DNA of 64,000 nt, from assembly GCF_018069865.1 (NCBI RefSeq), contig NZ_JAGQDG010000006.1, positions 341,448 to 405,447 of the forward strand, written 5' to 3'. The notes beneath the pieces are model-generated. The model worked only from the letters and a program-made list of their open reading frames with translations. It ran no database searches and was not told the origin of the DNA. Numbering within the stretch: position 1 is the stretch's first letter; each line of letters begins with the position of its first letter. Below are positions 48,723-57,735 of the stretch, piece after piece. The DNA comes from Ideonella paludis. Its GTDB lineage: Bacteria > Pseudomonadota > Gammaproteobacteria > Burkholderiales > Burkholderiaceae_C. The position numbers and the translations under genes are program-made.

Positions 48723-49433
48723 TCAATCTGCCCGCTCAATCGTCAGCGCAATCTCCCCCACGCCTTCCATTTGCCCCGTGATCTTGTCCCCCGCCACCAC
48801 CGGCCCCACACCCTCGGGGGTGCCGGTGTAGATGACATCGCCGGGCTGCAGGTGGTAGTAGGTGGAGAGATCTTCGATGATCTCGCGGATGTTCCAGATC
48901 AGCAGATTGACATTGGACGACTGCTTGGGCTGGCCGTTGACCTGCAGCGCAATCGTGCCCTGCTCGATCACCACGCCGGGCATGGGCACCACGGGTGAGA
49001 TCACCGAGCCGTCTTCGACATCTTTGCCCAAGTCCCAAGGGCGGCCTTTGTCGCGAGCGATGAGTTGCAAGTCGCGGCGGGTCATGTCCAGGCCGCAGGC
49101 ATAGCCGTAGATCAGCTCATGGGCATCGGCTGCCTTGACCTGAAAGCCGCCCTTGCCCAGCACCACCACCAACTCCATTTCATAGTGGTAATTGGCGGTG
49201 GACGGCGGGTAGGCGATGGTGGCGCCAGACTCCACCAAAGAGTGCGGTGACTTGGTGAAGTAAAAGGCCCGCTCATTGGCCTTGTCCACCGGCTTGCCCA
49301 CCATCTCCATGGCGTGGGCGTGGTAGTTGCGGCCCACAAAGAAAAGGCGGTGGACGGGCAGGCGCTGGGTGCTGCCGTGCACAGCAAGAGAAGGCGTGGC
49401 GGGCGGGGCCCACAAAAAGTTGGTGTGGCTCAT
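48723..49433 (-). CDS. Fumarylacetoacetate hydrolase family protein, probable fumarylpyruvate hydrolase
   Basis: A 236-residue FAH-superfamily hydrolase. Motifs: RLFFVGRNYHAHAMEMVGKP, FYFTKSPHSLVESGATIAYP, NYHYEMELVVVLGKGG (metal-binding E-x-E type), GYACGLDMTRRDLQ and GDVIYTGTPEGVGPVVAGD. In gentisate clusters such proteins hydrolyse fumarylpyruvate (or maleylpyruvate) to pyruvate and fumarate (or maleate). It lies 12 bp after the gentisate dioxygenase gene on the same strand, the last gene of the operon. A maleylpyruvate isomerase gene is not present next to it. Confidence 0.88.
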   Translation of the reverse strand: MSHTNFLWAPPATPSLAVHGSTQRLPVHRLFFVGRNYHAHAMEMVGKPVDKANERAFYFTKSPHSLVESGATIAYPPSTANYHYEMELVVVLGKGGFQVKAADAHELIYGYACGLDMTRRDLQLIARDKGRPWDLGKDVEDGSVISPVVPMPGVVIEQGTIALQVNGQPKQSSNVNLLIWNIREIIEDLSTYYHLQPGDVIYTGTPEGVGPVVAGDKITGQMEGVGEIALTIERAD

Positions 49434-49445
49434 GAGGTCTCCTGG

Positions 49446-50483
49446 TCAGCCTCGATTTTCATAGACACCGAGCTTGCGGTGCAGCGGCGATTCATCGGCC
49501 ATGAAGAGAAAGGCCGCCTCCGTCTCGGAGCGGTTGCGCAAGCGCACCGCGGTATAGCCCGGCGCACAAGCGGTGTCGGCCTCGGCCAGGGTGAAGGCGT
49601 GACCTTCAACGTCCATGTCCGTGCGGCCTTCGATTTGGTGGAACACGCAGGCCGGCGAGCGGGCCGGCAAGCGCAGAGTTTGGCCGGGGCGCAGCATCAG
49701 GGCATAAAAGCCCAGGATGTTCTCAGCATCCTCACCGGTCTCCGGGTTGATGTAGGTGACTTGCACGCACTCCAAGCTCGGCTGGTCTTGCGCCAGCGAC
49801 TCCAGCGCGGCGCGAGTGTCCACCCAGGGGTAGCGCAGCATGGGGTAAGCCCGTTCGCTGCGGGTGAAGACGGGCGTGGGCGCCACGCCCGCGCGGCGGA
49901 AGGCGGCGTCACCCCGGCCCGGCTTGACCGCCTGGCGCTCACCGTTGACGTGATAGCTGGCCTCCATGTAGTACACCAAGGGCAAGTCCAGCACATCGAG
50001 CCACACCACCGGCTCATCGCCATCGTGGCCGTGCTCGTGCCACAGGCCCGTGGGGGTGAGGATCAGGTCGCCACGGCTCATGGGGCACTTTTCGCCGTCC
50101 ACCGTGGTGTAGGCCCCCTCGCCTTCCACAATCATGCGCACGGCATTGGGCGTGTGGCGATGGCTGGGTGCCCACTCTCCAGGCAGCAGCAGTTGCATGC
50201 CCAGATAGATGGCCGCGCTGGCCTGCATCTTTTCCAGCCCATGACCCGGGTTGGCCAGCACCAGCACGCGGCGCTCGGCTTTCTCAATGGGCGTCAGCTC
50301 GCCAGCCTGCAGCAGCAGGGGCTTCAAGCTGGCATAAGGCCAATGCGTCGGCCGGGTTTGGCGGGTCGGCACCTTGGGCGGCAGCACGGCACGCAGGCTG
50401 GGCCACAGCGGCACCAAGTTCAGCGCCTTGAGCTCATCGCGGTAGCTCTGAGGCAGGTCTTCGAGTTTGCCGAGTTCGTTCAT
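49446..50483 (-). CDS. gtdA: Gentisate 1,2-dioxygenase
   Basis: A 345-residue bicupin that opens the ring of gentisate to maleylpyruvate using Fe(II). The first cupin carries the iron ligands in SHRHTPNAVRMIVEGEGAYT and LWHEHGHDG; the second, weaker cupin is around residues 255-330 (LPARSPACVFHQIEGRTDMD). WLDVLDLPLVYYMEASYHVN is typical of bacterial gentisate dioxygenases. The ATG at 50483 overlaps the stop of the upstream hydroxylase by 4 bp (ATGA). The order hydroxylase, dioxygenase, hydrolase gives a route from 3-hydroxybenzoate to central metabolism. Confidence 0.92.
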   Translation of the reverse strand: MNELGKLEDLPQSYRDELKALNLVPLWPSLRAVLPPKVPTRQTRPTHWPYASLKPLLLQAGELTPIEKAERRVLVLANPGHGLEKMQASAAIYLGMQLLLPGEWAPSHRHTPNAVRMIVEGEGAYTTVDGEKCPMSRGDLILTPTGLWHEHGHDGDEPVVWLDVLDLPLVYYMEASYHVNGERQAVKPGRGDAAFRRAGVAPTPVFTRSERAYPMLRYPWVDTRAALESLAQDQPSLECVQVTYINPETGEDAENILGFYALMLRPGQTLRLPARSPACVFHQIEGRTDMDVEGHAFTLAEADTACAPGYTAVRLRNRSETEAAFLFMADESPLHRKLGVYENRG

Positions 50484-51709
50484 ACGGGTGCTCCCTGTGC
50501 AGCCAGGCAATTGCCCACATTCCAGCCGTACAGCCATTCCATCGCGTCATAGAAGCGCTCGGCACTGCGGCCGCGCCACAGGTCGTTGCGCACCAAGCGC
50601 TCGACACCCTTGGCGTGATAAATCCGCCCCATCTCTCGGGCGGACAAGACAATGCGGGCCGTGCGGGCCACGCGGGAGCGTTGGTAGAGGTCGAGCGCCT
50701 GATGCCAATCGTTGCCGTGTACGCGCAAGGCCTCCCCCAGGGTCACCGCATCTTCCAAGGCCATGCAGGCGCCCTGGGCCATGTATTGCGTGGTGGGGTG
50801 GGCGGCATCGCCCAGCAGCGTGACGCGGCCATAAGTCCATTGGCCAATCGGCTCTTTGTCCGCCGTGGCCCAGCGCCGCCAGCTCTTGGGCAGCTCAATC
50901 AATTGCCGCGCCTTGGGGCAAATGCCTTGGAAGTAGCTCTCCACCTCGGCCTTGCTGCCGTCACGCACGCCCCACTCTTCTTGCTCGCGGCTGTGGAAGG
51001 TCACGACCACGTTGTACTGCTCGCCACCGCGCAGCGGGTAATGCACCAAGTGGCAGTTGGGGCCGACCCAGATGCTGGCCGCATTCCACTTCAACTCGTC
51101 GGGAAAGTCGGCCTTGTCGACCACAGCCCGATACACCACATGGCCGGTGACACGGTGCGGGTCGTTCACATACTGCTGGCGGACCACCGACTTCACCCCG
51201 TCGGCACCAATCAGGGCCACGCCGCGATGCCGCTGGCCGTGCTGGTCGATGGCGGTCACGCCCTGCTCGTCTTGCTCCACCCGCTCGATGCGGGTGTTGG
51301 TCAGGCAGTGCACCTTGCCGGTGGCCTGCGCGCCCTCGTAGAGCGCGCCATGCACATCGGCACGGTGGATCACGGCGTAGGGGTTGCCAAAGCGTTCACG
51401 AAAGCGCTCGTCGGTGGGAATCTTGCCCACCTGGTACTCGTCGATAGCGTCGTGCATCACCATGTAGTCGGTGAAGACCGCGCGGCTGCGGGCCAAGTCG
51501 CCCACGCCCAGTGCGTCAAAGGCATGGAAGGCGTTGGGGCCGAGCTGGATGCCGGCCCCGATTTCGCCCAGCTCCGCCGCCTGTTCCAGCACCAGGACCT
51601 GAAAGCCTTGGCGCGTCAAAGCCAGGGCGGCGGCCAGGCCGCCGATGCCGCCACCGGCGACCAACACCGGGCCGGCCTGAATGGGCGGGCGAATGTCAGG
51701 GTTCGTCAT
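50480..51709 (-). CDS. 3-Hydroxybenzoate 6-monooxygenase (FAD)
   Basis: A 409-residue group A flavoprotein hydroxylase. Dinucleotide motif VLVAGGGIGGLAAALALTRQ, the DG motif GVALIGADGVKSVVRQ, and the GD motif RVTLLGDAAHPTTQYMAQGA. The context with gentisate dioxygenase and fumarylpyruvate hydrolase points to 3-hydroxybenzoate as substrate and gentisate as product; salicylate 5-hydroxylases are multi-component and are excluded by this single-chain form. Salicylate 1-hydroxylase-like proteins are the main alternative. It is the first gene of the three-gene operon, controlled from the region shared with the MarR gene. Confidence 0.9.
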   Translation of the reverse strand: MTNPDIRPPIQAGPVLVAGGGIGGLAAALALTRQGFQVLVLEQAAELGEIGAGIQLGPNAFHAFDALGVGDLARSRAVFTDYMVMHDAIDEYQVGKIPTDERFRERFGNPYAVIHRADVHGALYEGAQATGKVHCLTNTRIERVEQDEQGVTAIDQHGQRHRGVALIGADGVKSVVRQQYVNDPHRVTGHVVYRAVVDKADFPDELKWNAASIWVGPNCHLVHYPLRGGEQYNVVVTFHSREQEEWGVRDGSKAEVESYFQGICPKARQLIELPKSWRRWATADKEPIGQWTYGRVTLLGDAAHPTTQYMAQGACMALEDAVTLGEALRVHGNDWHQALDLYQRSRVARTARIVLSAREMGRIYHAKGVERLVRNDLWRGRSAERFYDAMEWLYGWNVGNCLAAQGAPV

Positions 51710-51724
51710 CGTGACTCCAATTTA

Positions 51725-51752
51725 ATCAGTACACTGATGATTAGTATAGTCA
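51725..51752. promoter_or_regulatory. Candidate MarR operator between the hydroxybenzoate operon and its regulator
   Basis: ATCAGT-AC-ACTGAT at 51725-51738 is a perfect 6+2+6 palindrome, 15 bp upstream of the hydroxylase start. A second, imperfect palindrome (ATGATTAGTATAGTCAT) follows at 51736-51752 and contains TATACT on the minus strand, a possible -10 for the operon. MarR proteins typically bind such dyads and repress until the aromatic acid binds. Confidence 0.55.
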
Positions 51753-51891
51753 TAATTCCGCTCAAGAAAACGCCGGGCCGCCCCAAGTTTTCTTGCGCCC
51801 CCTCGGGGGGCCGGGACGGGCAAAGCCCGGACCTCGGGGGTACACCTCCTCGCCGAGGGTTGACCCTCGCCGCCCACCTCCTCCTGCTGCC

Positions 51892-52356
51892 ATGCCCGCC
51901 ACTGCCATCGACTTGGACACTCTTCCCGGCCACCACATCCGGCGCTTGCACCAGATTGCCGTGGCTGTGTTCTTGCAAGAAACCGAAGACCACGGCATCA
52001 CGCCGGTGCAGTTCGCGGCATTGCAGGCTGTGGCCAACACCCCCGGTTTGGACCAACGCAGCCTGGCCGCCCGCATTGGCCTAGACACCTCCACCTTGGC
52101 CAATGTGGTGGACCGCTTGGAAACCCGCGGCTGGATGCAGCGCAACGCCTCGCCCGAAGACAAGCGGGTTCGCCTGCTCACCCTCACCCACGAAGGCGAG
52201 CAGTTACTGGCCGGCGTGCTGCCCGACATGCAGCGCGCCCAAGAGCGCATCCTGGCGCCCTTGCCCAAGGCAGAGCGCAAAGAGTTCATGCGCATGCTGC
52301 GCACCTTGGTGGACGCCAACAATGAATTGAGCCGGGCGCCCAGCACTTCACAGTAA
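51892..52356 (+). CDS. MarR family regulator of the 3-hydroxybenzoate operon
   Basis: A 154-residue winged-helix protein: GHHIRRLHQIAVAVFLQETE, DHGITPVQFAALQAVANTPG, recognition helix LDTSTLANVVDRLETRGW and wing NASPEDKRVRLLTLTHEG. It is divergent from the hydroxylase gene. A MarR protein (MobR) is known to control 3-hydroxybenzoate hydroxylation in Comamonas, which supports a repressor role here. ATG 51892 is chosen; the frame opening at 51793 crosses GC-rich hairpins (51795-51870) that look untranslated. It ends 8 bp before the next gene. Confidence 0.87.
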   Translation: MPATAIDLDTLPGHHIRRLHQIAVAVFLQETEDHGITPVQFAALQAVANTPGLDQRSLAARIGLDTSTLANVVDRLETRGWMQRNASPEDKRVRLLTLTHEGEQLLAGVLPDMQRAQERILAPLPKAERKEFMRMLRTLVDANNELSRAPSTSQ

Positions 52357-52364
52357 GGTCAGCC

Positions 52365-54521
52365 TTGCGCCACGTCGTCAAGGCGATCGCTGGCTATCAT
52401 CCCCGGCTCTTTCGTCTTGGGGACCTTGTGGCGCTCACCGTTTTGCTTGGAACGACCGTGTTTCTCTCGGCGTTCCTGCTGTTCCTGATCCAGCCCATGG
52501 CCGCCAAGGCCATGTTGCCCACCTTCGGCGGCACCTCTGCAGTCTGGGTCACCAGCCTGGTGTTTTTCCAAACCACGCTACTGCTGGGCTATGCCTATGC
52601 GGACCGCCTGAGCGCCTGGCTCGGGGCACAGGCCCGGGTGCGGGTTCATATCGGGCTCCTGCTGGCCTCCCTGGTGTTCCTGCCCCTGCAGGTGCTGAAT
52701 CGCAGCAGTGACATCGCTGGCAGCGCCTCACCCAGCATCGGCGTCTTGAGCTTGCTGCTCCTGACGCTGGGGCTGCCCTATCTGCTGCTGTCGTCGACTG
52801 GCCCGCTGCTGCAGGCCCTCCACCACCTGCGCTTTCCAACCCGCAATGTCTATCGGCTCTACGCCATCTCCAACTTGGCCTCGCTGATCGCCTTGCTCGC
52901 CTATCCCTTCACGGTAGAGCGTTTATGGCCCGTCGAAACCCAGTTGCAAACCTGGAGCGGCGCCTATCTGGTGTTCGTGCTGCTGTGCGGTAGCACCTTG
53001 TGGCTGTATGCCCGCCCAAGACCTGCAAGCCCCTCCGCCCCCGAGCCCTCTGAGGCTGCTGCCGTGACCAACCTTGCCCCGGACGCTGCCCCGACCGCCC
53101 GCACCCAAGCCCGCTGGCTGGGCTTGGCCGCTTTGGGCTCTGCGCTGTTGGTGGCCACCACCTCGCACATGACCCAAAACATCGCCAGCATCCCTCTGTT
53201 TTGGGTGCTGCCCCTGGGGGTGTACCTGCTGTCCTTTGTAATCACCTTTGACAACAGTCAGTGGTACGCCCACCGCCTGGCGCTGGTGCCGGTGATGTTC
53301 GCCCCAACCCTGATGATCCTGACAGTGTTTGCGGAGGCCGAACGCCTGAGCATCCTCACCACCTTGAGCGTCAACACCCTGGGCTTGCTCGTGTGCTGCT
53401 GGTTTTTGCATGGCGAGTTGGCGCAGTCGCGCCCTCAGCCCCGCTATCTCACACGCTTCTACCTGATGATCAGCGCGGGCGGCGCGCTGGGCGGCGCCTT
53501 GGCCAGCATCGTCGCGCCGGCGCTGTTCAACAGCTTCATTGAGTTTCGTCTGCTCTTGGTGGTGTTCGGCCTAGTCAGCGTTGCCGGACTTTGGCCCTAC
53601 CTCACGCGCAACCTGGTGGCCAAAGGCCTGCTGGGTCTGCTGTTGCTGAGTGTCGGTTTGAGCGCCCTGCTGGCAGGCTGGAGTGTTTACTCGGACCACC
53701 AAGGTCGCCTCTCAGCAGTGCGCAACTTCTATGCCGCCACCTCGGTGAATGAACGCACGCTGCGCAATGGCCAAGTGCAGCGCTTGCTGGTCAATGGCAA
53801 TATCCGGCATGGCTCGCAGTTCATGATGCCCGAGGCTCTGCAGCAGCGTGCTGGCGACTACTACGGCGCCAGCAGCGGCATCGGCAAACTCATGGCCGCA
53901 CAGCCGACCACACCCAGCCGCGTCGGGGTGATTGGCCTGGGGGCGGGCGTGATGGCCAGCTATGCACGCGAGGGCGATCACTTCACCTTCTTTGAGATCA
54001 ACCCACAGAGCATAGACGCCGCGCAAACCCAGTTCACATACTTGCGAAATGCACGCGGCCACATCGATATGCGCTTGGGCGATGCGCGAATCGAGTTGCA
54101 AAAGCAAAAGGCTGCGGGGCAGCTTGCAGGGTTTGACCTGTTGGCTGTGGACGCTTTCTCCGGCGATGCCATCCCCGTGCATTTGCTGACGCTTGAAGCT
54201 TTGATGCTCTACCGCGCCCATCTGAAGCCAGACGGGGTGTTGGCCCTTCACATCACCAACAAGTACCTCGACCTTCAGCCGGTGCTGGCGGCGGCCGCCC
54301 GAGCTTTGGATGCAAAGGCTTGGTTGTTCGAAAGCAAGCCGCGCAACGACCATGAGTCCACGTCCGTCTGGGTGATTTTGACGCCAGCCTCAAGCACCGA
54401 GGCACCACGACCGTGGCACACTGAGGGCAAGGTGCTGGATGAATCAGCCCCTGATTCAGACCGTTACCTCTGGACAGACCTGAAGAACAACCTCTTCGAC
54501 GTGATGATCTTGCGCCGCTGA
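52365..54521 (+). CDS. Membrane-fused spermidine synthase-like protein
   Basis: A 718-residue protein. Residues ~20-470 carry about twelve hydrophobic segments (TVLLGTTVFLSAFLLFLIQP; LLLGYAYADRLSAWLG; SKVI-type loops), and ~500-700 form a Rossmann methyltransferase-like domain of the spermidine synthase type (RVGVIGLGAGVMASYAREGD; HFTFFEINPQSIDAA; DLLAVDAFSGDAIPVHLLT; LALHITNKYLDLQP). It matches proteins annotated as fused MFS/spermidine synthase; aminopropyltransferase activity is unproven in these. The start is uncertain: TTG 52365 lies 8 bp after the MarR stop, and GTG 52428 is an alternative just before the first hydrophobic segment. Confidence 0.82.
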   Translation: MRHVVKAIAGYHPRLFRLGDLVALTVLLGTTVFLSAFLLFLIQPMAAKAMLPTFGGTSAVWVTSLVFFQTTLLLGYAYADRLSAWLGAQARVRVHIGLLLASLVFLPLQVLNRSSDIAGSASPSIGVLSLLLLTLGLPYLLLSSTGPLLQALHHLRFPTRNVYRLYAISNLASLIALLAYPFTVERLWPVETQLQTWSGAYLVFVLLCGSTLWLYARPRPASPSAPEPSEAAAVTNLAPDAAPTARTQARWLGLAALGSALLVATTSHMTQNIASIPLFWVLPLGVYLLSFVITFDNSQWYAHRLALVPVMFAPTLMILTVFAEAERLSILTTLSVNTLGLLVCCWFLHGELAQSRPQPRYLTRFYLMISAGGALGGALASIVAPALFNSFIEFRLLLVVFGLVSVAGLWPYLTRNLVAKGLLGLLLLSVGLSALLAGWSVYSDHQGRLSAVRNFYAATSVNERTLRNGQVQRLLVNGNIRHGSQFMMPEALQQRAGDYYGASSGIGKLMAAQPTTPSRVGVIGLGAGVMASYAREGDHFTFFEINPQSIDAAQTQFTYLRNARGHIDMRLGDARIELQKQKAAGQLAGFDLLAVDAFSGDAIPVHLLTLEALMLYRAHLKPDGVLALHITNKYLDLQPVLAAAARALDAKAWLFESKPRNDHESTSVWVILTPASSTEAPRPWHTEGKVLDESAPDSDRYLWTDLKNNLFDVMILRR

Positions 54522-54559
54522 GACGAAGCCTGACGGCCGCCTCATCAGCCCACCGCTCA

Positions 54560-55687
54560 ATGCCCTCTGCCGCTGCGACAAGCACCCCACGCCTGCCGAG
54601 CCTCGACACCCTGCGCGCACTGGCGATTGCGCTGGTCTATCTCTACCACTACCCCTTGTTCGCCGACGGCCGCTTGGCCTTGGGGCCTGTGGCCGAGCTG
54701 GGCTGGATCGGCGTGGACCTGTTCTTTGTGCTCAGCGGCTACCTCATCGGCAAACAGATCTTGGGGCCGCTTCACACCGGGCAGCCGTTTGCATTGGGCC
54801 GCTTCTATGCCCGCCGGGCGCTGCGGACTTGGCCAGCGTTTTGGGTGGTGCTGGCCGCCTACTTTGTGTGGCCCGCCGAGATGGGCGGCCGCACACCGCC
54901 CGACTTATGGCGCTTTTTGACCTTCACCCAAAACTTGGGGCTGCAGCCCGGCACCGCGTTTTCACACGCCTGGTCGCTGTGCATTGAAGAGCAGTTCTAC
55001 CTGCTGCTGCCGCTGGTGGTGCTGGCAACTCACCGCTGTGGCTGGCGGGGCGCCAAGGCCTGGGCCTTGGGGGCGGCCTTCATCGCCCTGGGCGTGGGGG
55101 CGCGGGCGTGGTGGTGGCCGCAGGTGGGGGACAAGCCCATGGCCTACTACGCCGCCATTTACTACAACACCCTGTGCCGCTTTGACGAACTGCTGGCGGG
55201 CGTGGCGGTGGCGGGCTTGCAGATCAGCCAGCCCGCCGCCTGGGCTTGGCTGATGAGCAAGCGCCGCGAGCTGACAGCGCTGGCCGTGGCCAACTCCGCC
55301 CTGCTGGCCTGGGCGCTGCTGACACACTACTTTGTGGACGGCCCAGGTTATGGCGCGGTGATGACCATCTGGGGCTACACCTGGGTGGCCTGGAGCTTTG
55401 CGCTCTGGCTGGTGCTGGCCTTGCACCCGGCGACTGCGCTGCACCGCTGGCAGGTGCCGGGTGCGACCACGCTGGCCGGGTGGGCCTACACGCTTTATCT
55501 GGTGCACAAAGCCGTGGGCCACCTGTTGGCTCCACGCTTGGCCGAGCAGGGGCTGGCGCCTTGGCCGACCTTTGCCGTGGTGACCCTGGCCAGCTTGGCG
55601 ACCGCTGCAGCGCTGAGCGCCCTGGTCGAGCGCCCGCTCATGCGCTGGCGTGACCAGCGGTTTGCGGCCCACTCAGCGGCAGCGTGA
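54560..55687 (+). CDS. Acyltransferase family 3 membrane protein (OafA-like)
   Basis: A 375-residue multi-pass protein. The N-terminal signature SLDTLRALAIALVYLYHYPL, then GWIGVDLFFVLSGYLIGKQI and RFYARRALRTWPAFWVV; the next motif is HAWSLCIEEQFYLLLPLVVL. These are the hallmarks of acyltransferase 3 proteins, which O-acetylate lipopolysaccharide, exopolysaccharide or other surface glycans. About ten membrane segments. No glycan gene is next to it. The last 50 bases overlap the end of the convergent sensor kinase gene. Confidence 0.88.
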   Translation: MPSAAATSTPRLPSLDTLRALAIALVYLYHYPLFADGRLALGPVAELGWIGVDLFFVLSGYLIGKQILGPLHTGQPFALGRFYARRALRTWPAFWVVLAAYFVWPAEMGGRTPPDLWRFLTFTQNLGLQPGTAFSHAWSLCIEEQFYLLLPLVVLATHRCGWRGAKAWALGAAFIALGVGARAWWWPQVGDKPMAYYAAIYYNTLCRFDELLAGVAVAGLQISQPAAWAWLMSKRRELTALAVANSALLAWALLTHYFVDGPGYGAVMTIWGYTWVAWSFALWLVLALHPATALHRWQVPGATTLAGWAYTLYLVHKAVGHLLAPRLAEQGLAPWPTFAVVTLASLATAAALSALVERPLMRWRDQRFAAHSAAA

Positions 55688-57038
55688 CGATGACCTTGAG
55701 GCCGGGCTCCGCCTGCGCAAACTGCAGCGTGCCGCCATGCGCCTCGGCCACCAAACGGCAGAGGTGCAGGCCCAAGCCCACGCCACCGGTGGAGCGGCCC
55801 CGGGCGGCGTCGGTGCGATAGAAAGGCTCGGCCAAGTGGGCCAGTTGCTCGGGCGTGACGCCGGGGCCGTGGTCGCGCACCGTCAAGGTCAGCGCTTGAG
55901 CCGACCAAGCGGCATGCACTTCCACGGGGGCGCCGGCACCGTGGCGCAAGGCGTTGTCGATCAGGTTGCGCAGCAGCAAGGCCAAGCGGGTGCGGTCGCC
56001 CTGCCAGGCGGGCGCTTCGCCGCTGTGGCTCACATGCACTGTATCGGGCGTGGCACAGGCTTGCACCGCCTGCTGCAGCAGCCCGGCCCAGTCGATCGGC
56101 TCCAGGTTCAGGGCCTGGTGGCGCCGGGCCAGGCGCTCGCTCTCCAGCAGGTCGGTGATGAGGTCGCGCATCTCGCCCAGGTCGCGCAGCAGCGCGTCAC
56201 GCGCAGCGCCCTCTTCCACCAGCTCGGCATTCAGGCGGGCCCGCGTCAGTGGCGAGCGCAGCTCATGGCTGATGGCCAGCAGCAGCGCTCGCTTGGCGTC
56301 CAGCATGCCGCTGAGGTCTGTGGCCATGTGGTTGACGCGCTGGGCCAACTCGCCCAGCTCATCGGCCCGTCGCACCGGAATGGGCTGACTGAAGTCGCCC
56401 TGGCCATAGCGGCTGGCGCCAGCCGCGATGTCGTCCAAGGGCTTGAACAAGCGGCGCACCAAGGCATAGGCCAAGCCCGTCAAGGTGAGCAACACGGCCA
56501 GCGTGATCCAGCCCACCATCTGAGGCTGGCGCACAAAGGAGCGCACGTCCACACCAAAGGTCAGGGTGTGGCCGTCGGCTGTCTGCCGCACCATCCAGGT
56601 TCTGCGGCCCGGGTGGTTGGGATGGTCTGGCGCATCGGCGCCCGGGCCGGGGCCATGGGCCATGTGGCGGCGGTGCTCGGGTGGCAAGAGCAGCGGCGGT
56701 GGCGGCAGGGGCGGTAAGTCGTCCAAATCCGGCCCCGACTGCCATTGCACCAGCGGGCCTTCAATGCGCAGGGTCACGGGCAGGCGTTGGGTCAGGGCCT
56801 GGGCGCGCTCAATGCTGGGCGGGCTGCCCACCTCGTCGGCCAGGCGGTCGATGTAGTCGCGCACCAGAGGGCGGATGGCACCGCGCCAGCCCTCACCAAA
56901 GGCACGCTGCATGCCCAGCGAAAACGTGACGCTCATGGCCAGGGCCAGCACCACGAACAGCGCCACCAGCTTCAGGCCCAGCGAGCGCTGCCAGCGCACG
57001 CGCCAGGTCGGTGTGCGGGGCGTGGGGGCGGCGCTCAT
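55638..57038 (-). CDS. Sensor histidine kinase, Cpx-like
   Basis: A 466-residue kinase: TM1 ~20-42, periplasmic region 43-173, TM2 ~174-194, HAMP, dimerisation domain with phospho-acceptor H258 in AISHELRSPLTRARLN, and ATPase domain (LLRNLIDNALRHGAG N box; VRDHGPGVTPEQL; TGGVGLGLHLCRLVAEAHGG). The periplasmic part holds a Pro- and His-rich run at ~107-145 (PPPPLLLPPEHRRHMAHGPG), suggestive of metal or envelope sensing. The gene overlaps the regulator gene by 4 bp (ATGA). Together with the Spy/CpxP gene upstream it resembles CpxRA or a CpxP-linked metal sensor. Confidence 0.9.
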   Translation of the reverse strand: MSAAPTPRTPTWRVRWQRSLGLKLVALFVVLALAMSVTFSLGMQRAFGEGWRGAIRPLVRDYIDRLADEVGSPPSIERAQALTQRLPVTLRIEGPLVQWQSGPDLDDLPPLPPPPLLLPPEHRRHMAHGPGPGADAPDHPNHPGRRTWMVRQTADGHTLTFGVDVRSFVRQPQMVGWITLAVLLTLTGLAYALVRRLFKPLDDIAAGASRYGQGDFSQPIPVRRADELGELAQRVNHMATDLSGMLDAKRALLLAISHELRSPLTRARLNAELVEEGAARDALLRDLGEMRDLITDLLESERLARRHQALNLEPIDWAGLLQQAVQACATPDTVHVSHSGEAPAWQGDRTRLALLLRNLIDNALRHGAGAPVEVHAAWSAQALTLTVRDHGPGVTPEQLAHLAEPFYRTDAARGRSTGGVGLGLHLCRLVAEAHGGTLQFAQAEPGLKVIVTLPLSGPQTAGHASA

Positions 57039-57724
57039 CGGGCCGGCCCCGCCGCAAAAGCATAGCCGGCATTGCGCAGGGTCTTGATGCAGTCCAGCGG
57101 CTCCAGCTTTTTGCGCAGGCGCGAGACGAGGATGTCCACGGCGCGGGTGTAGAGGTCAGCATCATGGCCACGCAAGCGGCTGAGGATGTCATCGCGGCTG
57201 AACACCTTGCGCGGCTCCTGGGCCAGCAGCAGCAGCAGCTCGTACTCGGTGCCGGTCAGCGCCAAGACTTCGCCCTGGCGGATCACTTCTCGGCGCGGCA
57301 GGTCGATCTGGAGGCCCTCGAAGCGCAGCATTTCGGCCTCGGCCGGGCTGGGCGAGGCAGCCACTTTGACACGGCGCAGCACCGTGGTCAGGCGGGCCGC
57401 CAGCTCACGCGGCTCAAAGGGCTTGGGCAGGTAGTCATCGGCCCCCATCTCCAGGCCCACCACCCGATCGGTCAGCTCGCCGCGTGCAGTCAACATCAGC
57501 ACCGGCGTGCTGTGCTGGCGGCGAATCTCGCGCAGCACCTCAAAGCCGTCCATCTCCGGCAGCATCACATCCAGGATCACCGCATCAAAGGGCTCGGCGG
57601 CAAGACGCGCCAAGCCCACGCTGGGGCGGTCGGCATGGCTCAATTCAAAGTCGTAACGCTTCAAATAGGTGGCCAGCGGTGGCGCCAAGTGTTCGTCGTC
57701 GTCGATCAGCAGGATGCGGTGCAT
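57035..57724 (-). CDS. OmpR-family response regulator, Cpx-like
   Basis: A 229-residue regulator. The receiver domain has the acidic pocket in RILLIDDDEHLA, phospho-acceptor D52 in AVILDVMLPEMDGFEV, and the KPFEPREL lysine loop. The C-terminal winged helix reads LDCIKTLRNAGYAFAAG, RDDILSRLRGHDADLYTRAV. Coupled with the kinase gene by an ATGA overlap. Its likely target is the Spy/CpxP gene immediately upstream, which has three evenly spaced TTTCG words in its promoter region. Repeat C1 lies between Spy and this gene, so a shared transcript is possible only by read-through. Confidence 0.92.
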   Translation of the reverse strand: MHRILLIDDDEHLAPPLATYLKRYDFELSHADRPSVGLARLAAEPFDAVILDVMLPEMDGFEVLREIRRQHSTPVLMLTARGELTDRVVGLEMGADDYLPKPFEPRELAARLTTVLRRVKVAASPSPAEAEMLRFEGLQIDLPRREVIRQGEVLALTGTEYELLLLLAQEPRKVFSRDDILSRLRGHDADLYTRAVDILVSRLRKKLEPLDCIKTLRNAGYAFAAGPAR

Positions 57725-57735
57725 GGCAGGAGTTT

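Noticed and set aside
51795..51870. GC-rich hairpins upstream of the MarR gene as another locus-specific arm element
   Set aside because: Several short stems are present but no single long inverted repeat around a core shared with families A, B or C.
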